From: Bacillota bacterium
GTDB lineage: Bacteria > Bacillota > Sulfobacillia > Symbiobacteriales > ZC4RG38
Assembly: GCA_021890795.1 (NCBI GenBank)
Contig: JAKKUO010000014.1
Span: 1-47,501, forward strand
DNA: 47,501 nucleotides
Direction of reading: 5' to 3'
Positions 17,666 to 25,854 of this stretch are shown piece after piece. Made by a program: the position numbers and the translations under genes. A model generated the notes under the pieces. The model was not told the origin of the DNA. It ran no database searches and saw only the letters and a list, made by a program, of their open reading frames with translations. Positions within the stretch are counted from its first letter, which is position 1; the number at the start of each line of letters is the position of its first letter.

Positions 17666-18430
17666 TTACGCGCCCTTACGGGCGACTTTCACCAGGGCCG
17701 GCCGGATCACCCGGTCGCCCATCCGGAAACCCCCCTGGAGGACCTCCGCCACCACCGGCTCCTCGGAGTCGCCCTCCACCTGCATGAGGACCTCATGGAC
17801 GGTGGGGTCGAAGGGGTCCCCCGGCTGCACGGGGATCGCCTCGACGCCATGCCGGGCCAGGGCCTCCCGGAACTGCCGCACCGTCAGTTCCACGCCGGTG
17901 CGCAGACCACTGGCGTCTGCGCCCTCCGGCACCGCCAGGGCCCGCTCCAGGTTGTCCAGCACCGGGAGGAAGCTCTGGAGGAGGCGCCGGATCTCGTACT
18001 GGATGCTCTCCTCCTTCTCCCGCTGGGCCCGCTTGCGGTAGTTCTCCAACTCCGCCTGAGCCCGGGCCCAGCCCTCCAGGTTCCGCCGGGCCTCTGCCCG
18101 GGCAGCCTCCAGCTCTGCCCGCAGGGCGGCCACCTCCGCGGCCAGGTCCGGCTCCTGGGTCCCGTCCGTACCCGCTGCCTCGGCCGCGGCGCTGGCCTCC
18201 TCGGCCGAAGCGGCCGCCTCAGCTGCGGCACTGGCCTCCTCCACCGCACCCGCCCCGGCCGTCGCACCGGCCTCCGGCGCGGCTTCCGCCCCGGCAGGAG
18301 CGCCCCTCTGGTCCGCGGCATGGGCCCCCTCAGGGGCTCCGGCAGCCGCGGGTCCGGCCCCGGCCCCTGCCTCTGCGGCATGAGCCTCGCCGGTACCCTC
18401 CTGCCGGTCTTTCGCGTCCGTCTCCGCCAT
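17666..18430 (-). CDS. grpE: Nucleotide exchange factor GrpE
   Basis: A 254-residue GrpE, longer than the usual 180-200. Residues about 1-95 form an Ala/Glu/Gly-rich low-complexity extension. The conserved part follows: a long helical coiled coil (DLAAEVAALRAELEAARAE), the ELENYRKRAQREKEE segment, and the C-terminal beta domain with VVAEVLQGGFRMGDRVIRPA. It exchanges ADP on DnaK. ATG 18430 is chosen over GTG 18442 because GAGGTGA lies 8 nt upstream of the ATG and overlaps the GTG. First gene of the grpE-dnaK-dnaJ unit behind its own promoter and CIRCE. Confidence 0.95.
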   Translation of the reverse strand: MAETDAKDRQEGTGEAHAAEAGAGAGPAAAGAPEGAHAADQRGAPAGAEAAPEAGATAGAGAVEEASAAAEAAASAEEASAAAEAAGTDGTQEPDLAAEVAALRAELEAARAEARRNLEGWARAQAELENYRKRAQREKEESIQYEIRRLLQSFLPVLDNLERALAVPEGADASGLRTGVELTVRQFREALARHGVEAIPVQPGDPFDPTVHEVLMQVEGDSEEPVVAEVLQGGFRMGDRVIRPALVKVARKGA

Positions 18431-18496
18431 CGGAGGGCTCACCTCTTTTCACAAAGCGGGCGCGGTCGCCCCGCGCCCTCCCTTGCCGCTCCGCCC

Positions 18497-18523
18497 TTAG
18501 CACTCACCAGGCGAGAGTGCTAA
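18497..18523 (-). promoter_or_regulatory. CIRCE operator of grpE-dnaK-dnaJ (perfect)
   Basis: TTAGCACTC, a 9-nt spacer and GAGTGCTAA give the full CIRCE consensus. It lies just downstream of the -10 element at 18536-18541, in the expected 5' UTR position, and binds HrcA. Confidence 0.97.
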
Positions 18524-18535
18524 CGCTCGATCTTG

Positions 18536-18564
18536 AAAATAGCATCCGCACCTGAGAGTGTCAA
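18536..18564 (-). promoter_or_regulatory. Sigma-A-type promoter of grpE-dnaK-dnaJ
   Basis: On the minus strand TTGACA (18559-18564) and TATTTT (18536-18541) are separated by 17 nt. The CIRCE operator lies immediately downstream, so HrcA would block initiation. Confidence 0.85.
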
Positions 18565-18697
18565 GGCAAGAGGGTGACCGGTCCAGTTCCGGCCACCCAC
18601 CCGTCAGGCGGGCGGGGGTTGTCGGTCCCGTGGCCGGACACCTTCCAGGGACCGGACGTCGCCCCGGGCGCAAGGAGCCAGGGCGCAAGGAGATGGG

Positions 18698-18726
18698 AAA
18701 GGGAGGTGGCCGGTCCGCCACCTCCC
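18698..18726 (-). terminator. Probable terminator of hrcA
   Basis: GGGAGGTGGC (18701-18710) pairs with GCCACCTCCC (18717-18726), a 10-bp stem with a 6-nt loop. The minus strand continues TTTCCC, a short U-tract. It lies 36 nt after the hrcA stop and ahead of the grpE promoter. Confidence 0.6.
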
Positions 18727-18762
18727 GCATCCGTTCCGCAGGCCGCCTTCAGGACCGCTCGG

Positions 18763-19812
18763 TCAGTCCACCAGCCGCTGCCGTCCCAGGACCCCCGAGA
18801 GCCGCCGGGTCACCTCGTCCACCATGGCCACCACCCGGCCGTAGTCCATCCGCCGGGGGCCGATCACCCCCACCCGGCCGATGGTCCGGTCACCGGCGGT
18901 ATACGTGGCGGAGATGATGCTGCAGTCGTGGAGATCCTCGACCTTGATCTCCGCGCCGATCTGGATCTGCACGGTGTCCGACTCCGGGAGGTTGAGCACC
19001 TCTTCCAGGACCGCTTCCTGCTCCAGCAGGGCGAAGATCGCCCTGGCCTTCTGCACGTCCCGGAACTCGGGCTGCTCGAGCATGTAGGGAACGCCGCTCA
19101 CGTAGACCCGGCGCCGCTCCCCAGGCTGGATGGACTCCGAGAGAAACTCCAGGGTCTGCTCCAGGAGCCGACCGTACCGCCCCAGCTCCCGCTGCAGGGC
19201 CTGGAGTGCTCCGCGGCCCATCAGCTCCACGCGCTGCCCGCGCAGATGCTCGGTCAGAAGCGACGAGATCTGCTGCAACTCCACCATGGTGACTTCAAAG
19301 GGGAGGTCGACCACCGCGTTCTCGACAAAACCGGTGTCCGTGATGTAGACCAGAAGGGCCCGGTCGCTGGCCAGGGGGACCAACCGAATCTCCCGGAACC
19401 GGGCCTCCTCGGACTGGGGGCCCACCACGACCCCCGTCAGATGGGTCATGTCTGAAAGAGCCCGGGCCGCCGCTCGGACCAGGCTCTCGAACTCCCACAC
19501 TTTGCGTTCAAAGATGCGCCGGAGCCGCTCCTGTTCTTCCGGCGTCGCTTCCTTAATCTCCATCAGCCAGTCGACGTAATACCGATACCCCCGATCCGAG
19601 GGAATTCGACCCGCCGAGGTGTGGGGCTGCTCCAGATAGCCCAGCTCCTCCAGATCCGCCATCTCGTTCCGGATGGTGGCAGGGCTGACCCCCAGCCGAT
19701 ACTTCCGCGCAATGGTGCGGGAGCCCACGGGTTCCGCGGTGGCGACATAGTCATCCACGATGGCTTGCAGCACCCGGCTCTTCCGTTCATCCATGGTGGG
19801 CATGGTGGGCAT
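18763..19812 (-). CDS. hrcA: Heat-inducible transcription repressor HrcA
   Basis: A 349-residue HrcA. The N-terminal winged helix includes RKSRVLQAIVDDYVATAEPV, then SRTIARKYRLGVSPATIRNE as the recognition region and MADLEELGYLEQPHTSAGR. The GAF-like inserted domain and C-terminal dimerisation part follow. It represses class I heat-shock genes by binding CIRCE. ATG 19812, the first of three in-frame ATGs, is chosen because AGAGGTG lies 6 nt upstream. Transcribed as its own unit with a CIRCE site and promoter upstream, and a probable terminator before grpE. Confidence 0.97.
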   Translation of the reverse strand: MPTMPTMDERKSRVLQAIVDDYVATAEPVGSRTIARKYRLGVSPATIRNEMADLEELGYLEQPHTSAGRIPSDRGYRYYVDWLMEIKEATPEEQERLRRIFERKVWEFESLVRAAARALSDMTHLTGVVVGPQSEEARFREIRLVPLASDRALLVYITDTGFVENAVVDLPFEVTMVELQQISSLLTEHLRGQRVELMGRGALQALQRELGRYGRLLEQTLEFLSESIQPGERRRVYVSGVPYMLEQPEFRDVQKARAIFALLEQEAVLEEVLNLPESDTVQIQIGAEIKVEDLHDCSIISATYTAGDRTIGRVGVIGPRRMDYGRVVAMVDEVTRRLSGVLGRQRLVD

Positions 19813-19868
19813 GGAGACCACCTCTCGTGTGGCCGGCCGAGCCCCCTGCGCGCTCGGCAGGCGGGCCG

Positions 19869-19895
19869 TTAGCACTCTCTCCCTGCAAGTGCTAA
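19869..19895 (-). promoter_or_regulatory. CIRCE operator of hrcA (one mismatch)
   Basis: TTAGCACTC, a 9-nt spacer and AAGTGCTAA. One base departs from the consensus right arm GAGTGCTAA. It lies between the promoter at 19910-19937 and the hrcA start and gives autoregulation. Confidence 0.93.
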
Positions 19896-19909
19896 TTGGC
19901 TAGTATCAA

Positions 19910-19937
19910 CGTATCACTGGGGAATTGTAAGTGTCAA
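19910..19937 (-). promoter_or_regulatory. Promoter of hrcA
   Basis: A perfect -35 TTGACA at 19932-19937 on the minus strand. The -10 is poor: GATACG at 19910-19915 with a 16-nt spacer is the best candidate. CIRCE starts 15 nt downstream of it. Confidence 0.55.
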
Positions 19938-20065
19938 GGAGTGGGTCGGCATGGCTTGCCTACGGTAAAGGGTTCCCCCCAACCGCAGCCCGCCCATGCC
20001 ACTGGCGATCAGGCGCTGACCCGCGGGGTCCTCCGTGCGGAGCAGGGCTGGCGCGGGGATGCGCC

Positions 20066-20107
20066 CGCGCCCTGGAGCCGGTGTCCAAGCTCCGGCTCCA
20101 GGGCGCG
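20066..20107 (-). terminator. 16-bp hairpin after the tauE-like gene, terminator without U-tract
   Basis: A perfect 16-bp G+C-rich stem (20066-20081 with 20092-20107) and a 10-nt loop, 15 nt after the tauE-like stop. On the minus strand it is followed by a G+C-rich stretch without a U-run. The rest of 19938-20065 shows nothing I can name. Confidence 0.5.
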
Positions 20108-20122
20108 AGGGGCTGTCTTCCC

Positions 20123-21058
20123 CTACGGAGTCTCGGCTCTCCGGAGGCCAGGCTCACCAGGGTGGAGAGGATCTCCCTCTGCCGCCAGCGCTTCCCGGAA
20201 CCGGGCGCTCTGGGCGAGGGCCAGGCCCAGCGCTACGCCCCAGGCGCCCACGATCACCAGGTAGGCGGCAAAGGTGACAGCGCCGCTGGCCCCGACACTC
20301 TGCAGCAAGGTGCGGGCATTCGTCAGCAGGATGACGCCGGCCACCAGCACCCCCAGCAGGTCGGAGGGCAATCGCCGGACCAGCCAGGCGGCCAGGGGAG
20401 CCGCCACGACCCCGCCGGCGATGAAGGCCGCCACCCAGTCCAGCCGAACCCCTTCCCACCCCAGGGTGAGCAGGAAGCCGGCGGTGGCCGCCAGCGCGAC
20501 GGCCGCCTCGCTGGCATCGACGGAGCCCACCACCTTGTGGGGGTGATCCGCCTGCCGGGCCATCAGGGTGGAGGTGGTGATGGGGCCCCAGCCGCCGCCT
20601 CCGGTGGCGTCCAGGAACCCCGCCACGAGCCCCAGGGAGGTCACCGCCAGGGGCCTCATGGTGCGCTGGGCCGGGCGCCGCTCCCGCCTCCAGGTGAAGC
20701 GGAAGAGGAGATACACGCCAAGGAAAAAGAGGAAGGCAGAGACGAAGGGCTTGATGGTTTCGCCAGGTAGGGAGGAGAGAAAGGCGGCGCCGGCCAGCGC
20801 CCCCACCGCGCCCGGCAGGCCAAGCCCCACGACCAGCCGGCGGCTGGTGTTGCCGAAGCGCCAGTGGGAGAGCCCCGCGACCACCGTCGTCACGACCTCG
20901 GCCATGTGTACCGAAGCCGAAGCCACGGCCGGCGCTACGCCCGACGCCAGGAGCAGGGAGGAGGAGATCACCCCGTATGCCATTCCCAGGGCCCCGTCAA
21001 TGAGCTGGGCGACGAGGCCGATCAGGGCCATCACGACCAGCCGCTCCACAGCCGTCAT
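20123..21058 (-). CDS. TauE/SafE (TSUP) family sulfite or sulfonate transporter
   Basis: A 311-residue membrane protein with about eight hydrophobic helices in two related halves. It starts with VMALIGLVAQLIDGALGMAYG, a typical TSUP helix with the DGALGMAYG motif, repeated in the second half as LVAGFLDATGGGGWGP. TSUP proteins move sulfite, sulfonates or other small organosulfur anions. It is the last gene of cysH-sat-sir, 80 nt after the sulfite reductase, which suggests sulfite export or detoxification when the reductase is saturated, or sulfate-family uptake. That role is inferred from position. Confidence 0.88.
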   Translation of the reverse strand: MTAVERLVVMALIGLVAQLIDGALGMAYGVISSSLLLASGVAPAVASASVHMAEVVTTVVAGLSHWRFGNTSRRLVVGLGLPGAVGALAGAAFLSSLPGETIKPFVSAFLFFLGVYLLFRFTWRRERRPAQRTMRPLAVTSLGLVAGFLDATGGGGWGPITTSTLMARQADHPHKVVGSVDASEAAVALAATAGFLLTLGWEGVRLDWVAAFIAGGVVAAPLAAWLVRRLPSDLLGVLVAGVILLTNARTLLQSVGASGAVTFAAYLVIVGAWGVALGLALAQSARFREALAAEGDPLHPGEPGLRRAETP

Positions 21059-21138
21059 CCCCTCTTTCTCGGGGCGGTGTTTCTCGGGGCGGTGGCGGCG
21101 GTCCCGCCGGGCCCAGCCGCGGCGGGCGGCGGAAGGGG

Positions 21139-22767
21139 TCAGTCCGCCGTGGAGGGCTCACTGGACACCCAGGTGCGCAGGGCGTCGTCCGAGGTGCGTC
21201 GGAGGACGTCTTTCAGGGACTCCCCCGGTCGCCGCTCCGCCTGGGCCCTGCGCAGGATGCGCTCCAGCGCCTCCGGGACCCTGTGGGCCGGCACCCGCAG
21301 TCCCGTGCGCCGGCCAAAGCCGGGGTCCGCACCGAGCCCACCGCCCACGAAGATCTCAAACCCGTCCACCTGTTGGGCGCCGTCCTTCACCTTGACGCCC
21401 AGGAGGCCGATGTCGGCAATCCAGTGCTGGCCACAGGAGTTGGGACAGCCGGTGACGTGCAGCTTCACCTGCTCGCCAAAGCCAGGCAGCCGCCGCTCCA
21501 TCTCCGCCACCAGCCAGGCGCCGAACTCCTTGGTCTCCACGATGGCCAGCTTGCAGAACTGCGCGCCGGTGCACGAGACGGTGCATCGGCGGAACGGCGA
21601 CGCATCCGCCGGCAGCCCCAGGGCCGCGGCCCGCTCGGCCACCGCCGCCGCCCGGTGGGACGGCACATTGAGGATCACGATGTTCTGGGTAGGCGTGAGC
21701 CGGATCTGGCCGTCGCCGTACTCCGCTGCCAGATCCGCTACCGCCCGCAGCTGCGCCGGCGTCACCCGGCCGGTGGTGGTGGCCAGGCCCACGTACACCA
21801 TCCCCGGCTGGCGCTGGGGGTGGATGCCCACGTGGTCCCGGTGCACCTCGGGGGGTGTCAGGGGCGGCAGCGGGGGCTCCAGCGGGTAGCCCAGTCGGGC
21901 CTCAATCTCGGCCAGCATTCGCTCCGCGTCCCAGCCGTACTCCAGGAAGAGGAACTTGAGCCGCGCCTTGTCCCGGCGCTGCCGCAGCACATCGCTATCT
22001 CGAAAAATGGCCGCGATGGCCTCTACCACCCGCACCGCCTCGTGCCAGCGCACAAAGGCGGGAATCCGGACGGCCAGGTGCGGCGCCGTGGCGAGGCCGC
22101 CCCCCACCAGCAGGTCAAAGCCCACCTCCCGCCGGCCGCCCACCTCCCGCTCCCGGGCGACCAGCCCCACGTCGTTGATCTCCGGGTAGGTGCACCAGTG
22201 GCGGCACCCGGTGATGGTCACCTTGAACTTCCGGGGCAGATTGGAGTAGGCCGGGTTGCCGTTGAGGAGCCGGTTTGCCGCCTGCACCAGCGGGCTGGCG
22301 TCGCAGATCTCCGTGGCGTCGACCCCCGCCAGGGGGCAGGAGGTGATGTTGCGGGTGTTGTCCCCGCAGGCGCCCATGGTGGTGAGGCCTACCCGGTGGA
22401 GCGCCGCGAAAATGTCCGGAACGTCCTCGATGCGAATGTGGTGAAGCTGGATGTTCTGCCGGTCGGTCACGTCCGCCACGCCCTGGCCGTAGCGGTCGGC
22501 CAGGTCGGCGATGGTGTGGAGCTGGTGGGCGAAGAGCTGGCCGCCCGGGATGCGGATCCGCATCATGAACCGGGGCACCGCCTTGCCCCTTACGCCCTGG
22601 CCGTCGCCCTGGGTGTAGAGGCCCCAGGCCCGGAAGCGGACGTTCAGGTCCTCGTCGGGGATGCTGTCAAAGCCGGTCTCGGCGTAGCGGAGGATGTCGG
22701 GCAGGATGGAGAAGGGGTCCTTCTCCCGCTTGATGCGCTCGACCCGCTGCGCCACCGTCTCCTTCAT
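21139..22767 (-). CDS. Ferredoxin-dependent siroheme sulfite reductase (or nitrite reductase)
   Basis: A 542-residue NirA/Sir-family protein with two tandem ferredoxin-like halves. The cluster and siroheme ligands are Cys399 and Cys405 (SCTGAQFCK) and Cys441 and Cys445 (GCPNSCGQHW), a 4Fe-4S coupled to siroheme. Basic residues such as the RMRI-type FMMRIRIPGG and TDRQNIQLHHI stretches match the anion pocket. The family includes sulfite and nitrite reductases that sequence alone does not fully separate. The sat and cysH partners argue for sulfite to sulfide. ATG 22767 overlaps the sat stop by 4 nt. Confidence 0.9.
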   Translation of the reverse strand: MKETVAQRVERIKREKDPFSILPDILRYAETGFDSIPDEDLNVRFRAWGLYTQGDGQGVRGKAVPRFMMRIRIPGGQLFAHQLHTIADLADRYGQGVADVTDRQNIQLHHIRIEDVPDIFAALHRVGLTTMGACGDNTRNITSCPLAGVDATEICDASPLVQAANRLLNGNPAYSNLPRKFKVTITGCRHWCTYPEINDVGLVAREREVGGRREVGFDLLVGGGLATAPHLAVRIPAFVRWHEAVRVVEAIAAIFRDSDVLRQRRDKARLKFLFLEYGWDAERMLAEIEARLGYPLEPPLPPLTPPEVHRDHVGIHPQRQPGMVYVGLATTTGRVTPAQLRAVADLAAEYGDGQIRLTPTQNIVILNVPSHRAAAVAERAAALGLPADASPFRRCTVSCTGAQFCKLAIVETKEFGAWLVAEMERRLPGFGEQVKLHVTGCPNSCGQHWIADIGLLGVKVKDGAQQVDGFEIFVGGGLGADPGFGRRTGLRVPAHRVPEALERILRRAQAERRPGESLKDVLRRTSDDALRTWVSSEPSTAD

Positions 22768-23978
22768 GGCGTGGCCCCCTTCCGTACAGCTGCCACCAGG
22801 AGCGCTGCCACCTCCGGCCGGGTGAACTCCGGGGGCGGCACCTGCCCCTCCCGGAGCATCTGCCGGACCTGGGTTCCCGACAGGAGCACCCGGTCGTCGT
22901 CCCGGTGGGGGCAGGTCTTGTCGGTGGCCATGCCGCCGCAGCGCCGGCACCAGAATGCCCGGTCGAAGAAAACCGGGGTGATGCCCAGCTCCTCCGGCCG
23001 GAAGCGGCGGAAGAGGCGCTGGGCGTCGTAGGGCCCGTAGTAGTTCCCGACCCCGGCGTGGTCTCGACCGACGATGAAGTGGCTGGCGCCGTAGTTCTTC
23101 CGGCAGAGGGCGTGGAAGATCGCCTCCCGGGGGCCGGCGTAGCGCATGGGAGCCGGGAAGGCCGCCAGGAGCACCCGCCCGGCGGGGTAGTAGTGCTCCA
23201 GGAGGACCCGGTAGCAGGCCACCCGCACGTCGGCAGGGATGTCGTCCTCCTTGGTGGGCCCCACCAGGGGGTTGAGGAAGAGGCCGTCCACCTGCTCCAG
23301 GGCTACCTTCGTAATGTACTCGTGGGCCCGGTGGATGGGATTGCGGGTCTGGAAGGCCACCACCCGGCACCAGCCCCGGGCCCGGAAAGCCGCCCGGATC
23401 TCGGCTGGCGTCATGGCCAGGTCCGGGAAGGGCTGGGGCGGCAGGCGCCAGACCCAGATGGGGCCGGCCAGGTAGACCTCCCCCTGCCGCAGGGTGCGGC
23501 GGACACCGGGGTGGGCCGGGTCCGCGGTCCCGTACACCTTCACCGCCTCCGCCTCCCGGTCGGGGCGGTACCGCTCCTCGACCCGCAGGATGCCGAGGGG
23601 CTCCCCATCCGGCCCCGCCAGCGCCACCTCCTCGCCGTCTCGCAGCCCGGCCGCCAGCGCCGCCGGCACCGGCAGGGTGATCGGCAGGGGCCAGACGGTG
23701 CCGTCGGGCAGCCGCATCTCCTCCACCACCGACCGGTAGGCCCCCTCGCCGAGAAAGCCCGTCAGCGGGCTGTAGACGCCGGTGGCGATGCAGACCACGT
23801 CGGCCAACCGGACCTCATCGAGGGGGATCCGCCGCAAGGATCGGGCCTTCTCCCTGGCCGCCTCCGCCCCATCGCCGGACAGGATCCGGCTCACCAGGCT
23901 CCCCCCGTGGGGAGGCACCAGGGTGGAGTCCTGTTCGGCCCCCGTCTCCGGCAGGGGCTGTCTCAGCGCTTGTGCCAT
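22764..23978 (-). CDS. sat: Sulfate adenylyltransferase (ATP sulfurylase)
   Basis: A 404-residue homo-oligomeric ATP sulfurylase. Active-site motifs are QTRNPIHRAHE (210-220) and GRDHAGVG (304-311). Cys344, Cys347, Cys356 and His358 form a possible zinc site (CRRCGGMATDKTCPH), as in several bacterial and archaeal Sat enzymes. It makes APS from ATP and sulfate. Its stop overlaps the sulfite reductase start, and its start lies 15 nt after cysH, so it is a tightly packed assimilation operon. No APS kinase gene is present, consistent with direct APS reduction. Confidence 0.97.
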   Translation of the reverse strand: MAQALRQPLPETGAEQDSTLVPPHGGSLVSRILSGDGAEAAREKARSLRRIPLDEVRLADVVCIATGVYSPLTGFLGEGAYRSVVEEMRLPDGTVWPLPITLPVPAALAAGLRDGEEVALAGPDGEPLGILRVEERYRPDREAEAVKVYGTADPAHPGVRRTLRQGEVYLAGPIWVWRLPPQPFPDLAMTPAEIRAAFRARGWCRVVAFQTRNPIHRAHEYITKVALEQVDGLFLNPLVGPTKEDDIPADVRVACYRVLLEHYYPAGRVLLAAFPAPMRYAGPREAIFHALCRKNYGASHFIVGRDHAGVGNYYGPYDAQRLFRRFRPEELGITPVFFDRAFWCRRCGGMATDKTCPHRDDDRVLLSGTQVRQMLREGQVPPPEFTRPEVAALLVAAVRKGATP

Positions 23979-23993
23979 ACCCGGTTTCCCCCT

Positions 23994-24707
23994 CTACTCG
24001 TGCAGACCGCACTCCGTCTTCTGGAAGCCCGCCCAACGCCCGGCGCGGAAGTGCTCGCCGGGTTTTACGGGCCGTGTGCAATGAATGCAGCCGATGCTCG
24101 GGTAGTTCCGGTCGTGGAGGGGGTTATAGGGGATCTCGTTGCCCCGGATGTAGCCCCAGACTTCCTCCCACGTCCACCGCACCAGCGGGTTGACCTTGAC
24201 CAGGCCAAACTTCTTGTCCCACTCCACTTCCCGGGCGTGGGCCCGGGTGGGCGACTGCTCCCGGCGGATCCCCGTGATCCAGGCCCACAGCCCCGCCAGG
24301 ACACCCCGGAGGGGCTCCACCTTGCGCAGGCTACAGCAGAGATCGGGGTCCCGGGCCCAGAGGTCATCCCCGTAACGGCGCGCCTGTTCCTCGAGGCTGA
24401 GGGCGGGGCGCACCTGCTCGAGGCGGATGGGGTAGCGCGCGGCGACCCGATCCCGGGTCGCATAGGTCTCCGGGAAGAGCAGGTCCGTGTCCAGGTAGAA
24501 GACCCGCACCCCCGGCAGGATCTGTGCGGCCATGTGGACGATGACCACGTCTTCGGCCCCGAAGCTGCAGGCGATCGCGATCCGGTCGGGAGGGAAGGCC
24601 CCCAAGGCCCAGCGCAGGACCTCGTGGGGTGACTTCCCCGCCATCTCCGCCGCCACCGCCGCGGTCTCCTCGGGGGTGCGGGGGGGTGCCGTCTCCAACG
24701 CAGACAC
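23994..24707 (-). CDS. cysH: Adenylyl-sulfate (APS) reductase, 4Fe-4S type
   Basis: A 237-residue thioredoxin-dependent reductase. The PP-loop is SFGAEDVV (48-55), LDTDLLFPET follows, and the iron-sulfur ligands are Cys124-Cys125 and Cys207/Cys210 (CIHC). The catalytic Cys233 is in the ECGLH tail. The CC...CxxC set is diagnostic of APS reductases, as opposed to cluster-free PAPS reductases. It reduces APS to sulfite. GTG start at 24707, with GAGGTGG 7 nt upstream. First gene of cysH-sat-sir-tauE. Confidence 0.95.
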   Translation of the reverse strand: MSALETAPPRTPEETAAVAAEMAGKSPHEVLRWALGAFPPDRIAIACSFGAEDVVIVHMAAQILPGVRVFYLDTDLLFPETYATRDRVAARYPIRLEQVRPALSLEEQARRYGDDLWARDPDLCCSLRKVEPLRGVLAGLWAWITGIRREQSPTRAHAREVEWDKKFGLVKVNPLVRWTWEEVWGYIRGNEIPYNPLHDRNYPSIGCIHCTRPVKPGEHFRAGRWAGFQKTECGLHE

Positions 24708-24760
24708 TTGGCGCCACCTCCGGTAGCCGCAGGGTCAGGGATTGACAAACGGTTGCCTCG

Positions 24761-24790
24761 AATGTAACAGGGGGCCAGGATTCGTTGCAA
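24761..24790 (-). promoter_or_regulatory. Candidate cysH promoter
   Basis: On the minus strand TTGCAA (24785-24790) and TACATT (24761-24766) are 18 nt apart, each with 4 of 6 matches. The -35 lies inside the palindrome at 24781-24794. The match is weak and other starts in 24800-24900 are possible. Confidence 0.35.
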
Positions 24791-24794
24791 CGAA
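24781..24794. promoter_or_regulatory. 14-bp perfect palindrome upstream of cysH, candidate operator
   Basis: TTCGTTGCAACGAA is fully self-complementary and lies about 75 nt before the cysH start, overlapping the candidate -35. This is the normal place for a dimeric repressor site controlling sulfate assimilation. No known regulator motif is claimed. Confidence 0.5.
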
Positions 24795-24871
24795 CCGAAT
24801 CGCCTGTCTGCACCGGTTATGGGGAATTTTCTTTCCAAAGGTTCGACCTGTGACCTCCTGCGCAATGTATC

Positions 24872-24896
24872 TAATTCCGATCAAGATAACGGATTA
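24872..24896. promoter_or_regulatory. Imperfect dyad in the cysH upstream region
   Basis: TAATTCCG (24872-24879) and CGGATTA (24890-24896) form an inverted repeat with one extra T and a 10-nt spacer, inside an A+T-rich patch that stands out in this genome. It may be part of the cysH regulatory region. Confidence 0.3.
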
Positions 24897-24901
24897 AAGG
24901 G

Positions 24902-24961
24902 AAAAAGTGCGGGTCCGCCCCCGCCAGCGATGGCAACGCCGGCCCGCAGCGTGACCCGCAC
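24902..24961 (-). terminator. Structured intrinsic terminator after cobA
   Basis: A 9-bp perfect outer stem (24907-24915 with 24953-24961) encloses an inner GCCGGCG/CGCTGGC stem with one wobble. On the minus strand it is followed by five U residues (24902-24906). It ends the methionine-siroheme transcript and separates it from cysH. The 25038-25069 stretch also holds two small hairpins. Confidence 0.7.
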
Positions 24962-25077
24962 CGGCCGGCGCCCGTACCGCCGTCTCAAACCCGCCCTCTC
25001 CCCGACTGCCCTTTCAGCACTCGGGCCGGGTGGAAGGGCCCCATGTCGGGGCAGGAGAGAGCGGCTCTCCGCCCAGG

Positions 25078-25854
25078 TTACGGCACCTGGTAACTGGCCG
25101 GCCTCTCCGTGAGGGGACCGGTCCGTTCCCCGGCGATCCACCGCCGGAGCCGGACCACTTCTCCCACCACCACAGTGGTGGGCGGCTCCAGTCCTGCCCG
25201 CCGGACCGCAGCGGCCAGCTCCCCCAAGGGGGCCTCCACCACCCGCTGCTCCGGCAGGGTGGCCCGCTCGATGGCAACGGCCGGGGTATCAGGCCCAAAT
25301 CCCGCCTCCAGAAGCCGCTCCGCCAGCCCCTCCAGCTGGGAGAGCGGCATGAGGCAGACCACCGTGCCCATGCGGGCCAGCACCGCCCAGGGCACATCGG
25401 CCGTGGGGGAAGTGTCATGGCCGCTGACCACCGCCACACTGGCGGAGACCTTCCGGTGGGTGACCGGGATCCCCGCCGCGGCCGGCGCAGCCACCGCGGC
25501 CGTCACCCCCGGCACCACCACAAAGGGGATACCCGCCGCCTGGAGGGCCATCGCCTCCTCACCCCCCCGCCCGTAAACGAAGGGGTCGCCTCCCTTCAGC
25601 CGGCAGACCACCTTCCCCTGCCGCGCCCTTTCCACCAGCAGCCGGTTGATCGCCTCCTGGGGCATCGCCTTGACGCCGCGAGACTTCCCCACGTAGATGC
25701 GCTCCGCATCGGACCGGGCCCACTCCAGGAGCCCGGGAGCAACGAGCCGGTCGTAGACCACCACATCGGCCGCCTGGAGGCAGCGCAGGCCCTTGACGGT
25801 GATCAGCTCCGGGTCCCCGGGGCCGGCTCCGACCAGGTAGACAATGCCCGGCAT
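25078..25854 (-). CDS. cobA: Uroporphyrinogen-III C-methyltransferase
   Basis: A 258-residue SUMT. Motifs in order: VYLVGAGPGDPELITVKG, ADVVVYDRLV, RLKGGDPFVYGRGGEEA, VVPGVTAAVAAPAAAGIPVTHR and the late GTVVCLMPLSQLEGL. It transfers two methyls from SAM to make precorrin-2 for siroheme or cobalamin. It is the single-domain form, without CysG dehydrogenase/chelatase or HemD fusion. ATG 25854 overlaps the cbiX stop by 4 nt. The siroheme made downstream would serve the adjacent sulfite reductase. Confidence 0.95.
   Translation of the reverse strand: MPGIVYLVGAGPGDPELITVKGLRCLQAADVVVYDRLVAPGLLEWARSDAERIYVGKSRGVKAMPQEAINRLLVERARQGKVVCRLKGGDPFVYGRGGEEAMALQAAGIPFVVVPGVTAAVAAPAAAGIPVTHRKVSASVAVVSGHDTSPTADVPWAVLARMGTVVCLMPLSQLEGLAERLLEAGFGPDTPAVAIERATLPEQRVVEAPLGELAAAVRRAGLEPPTTVVVGEVVRLRRWIAGERTGPLTERPASYQVP

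Noticed and set aside
24708-24900. SAM riboswitch or T-box upstream of cysH
   Set aside because: The S-box core motifs present at 30552-30671 are absent, and there is no T-box sequence.
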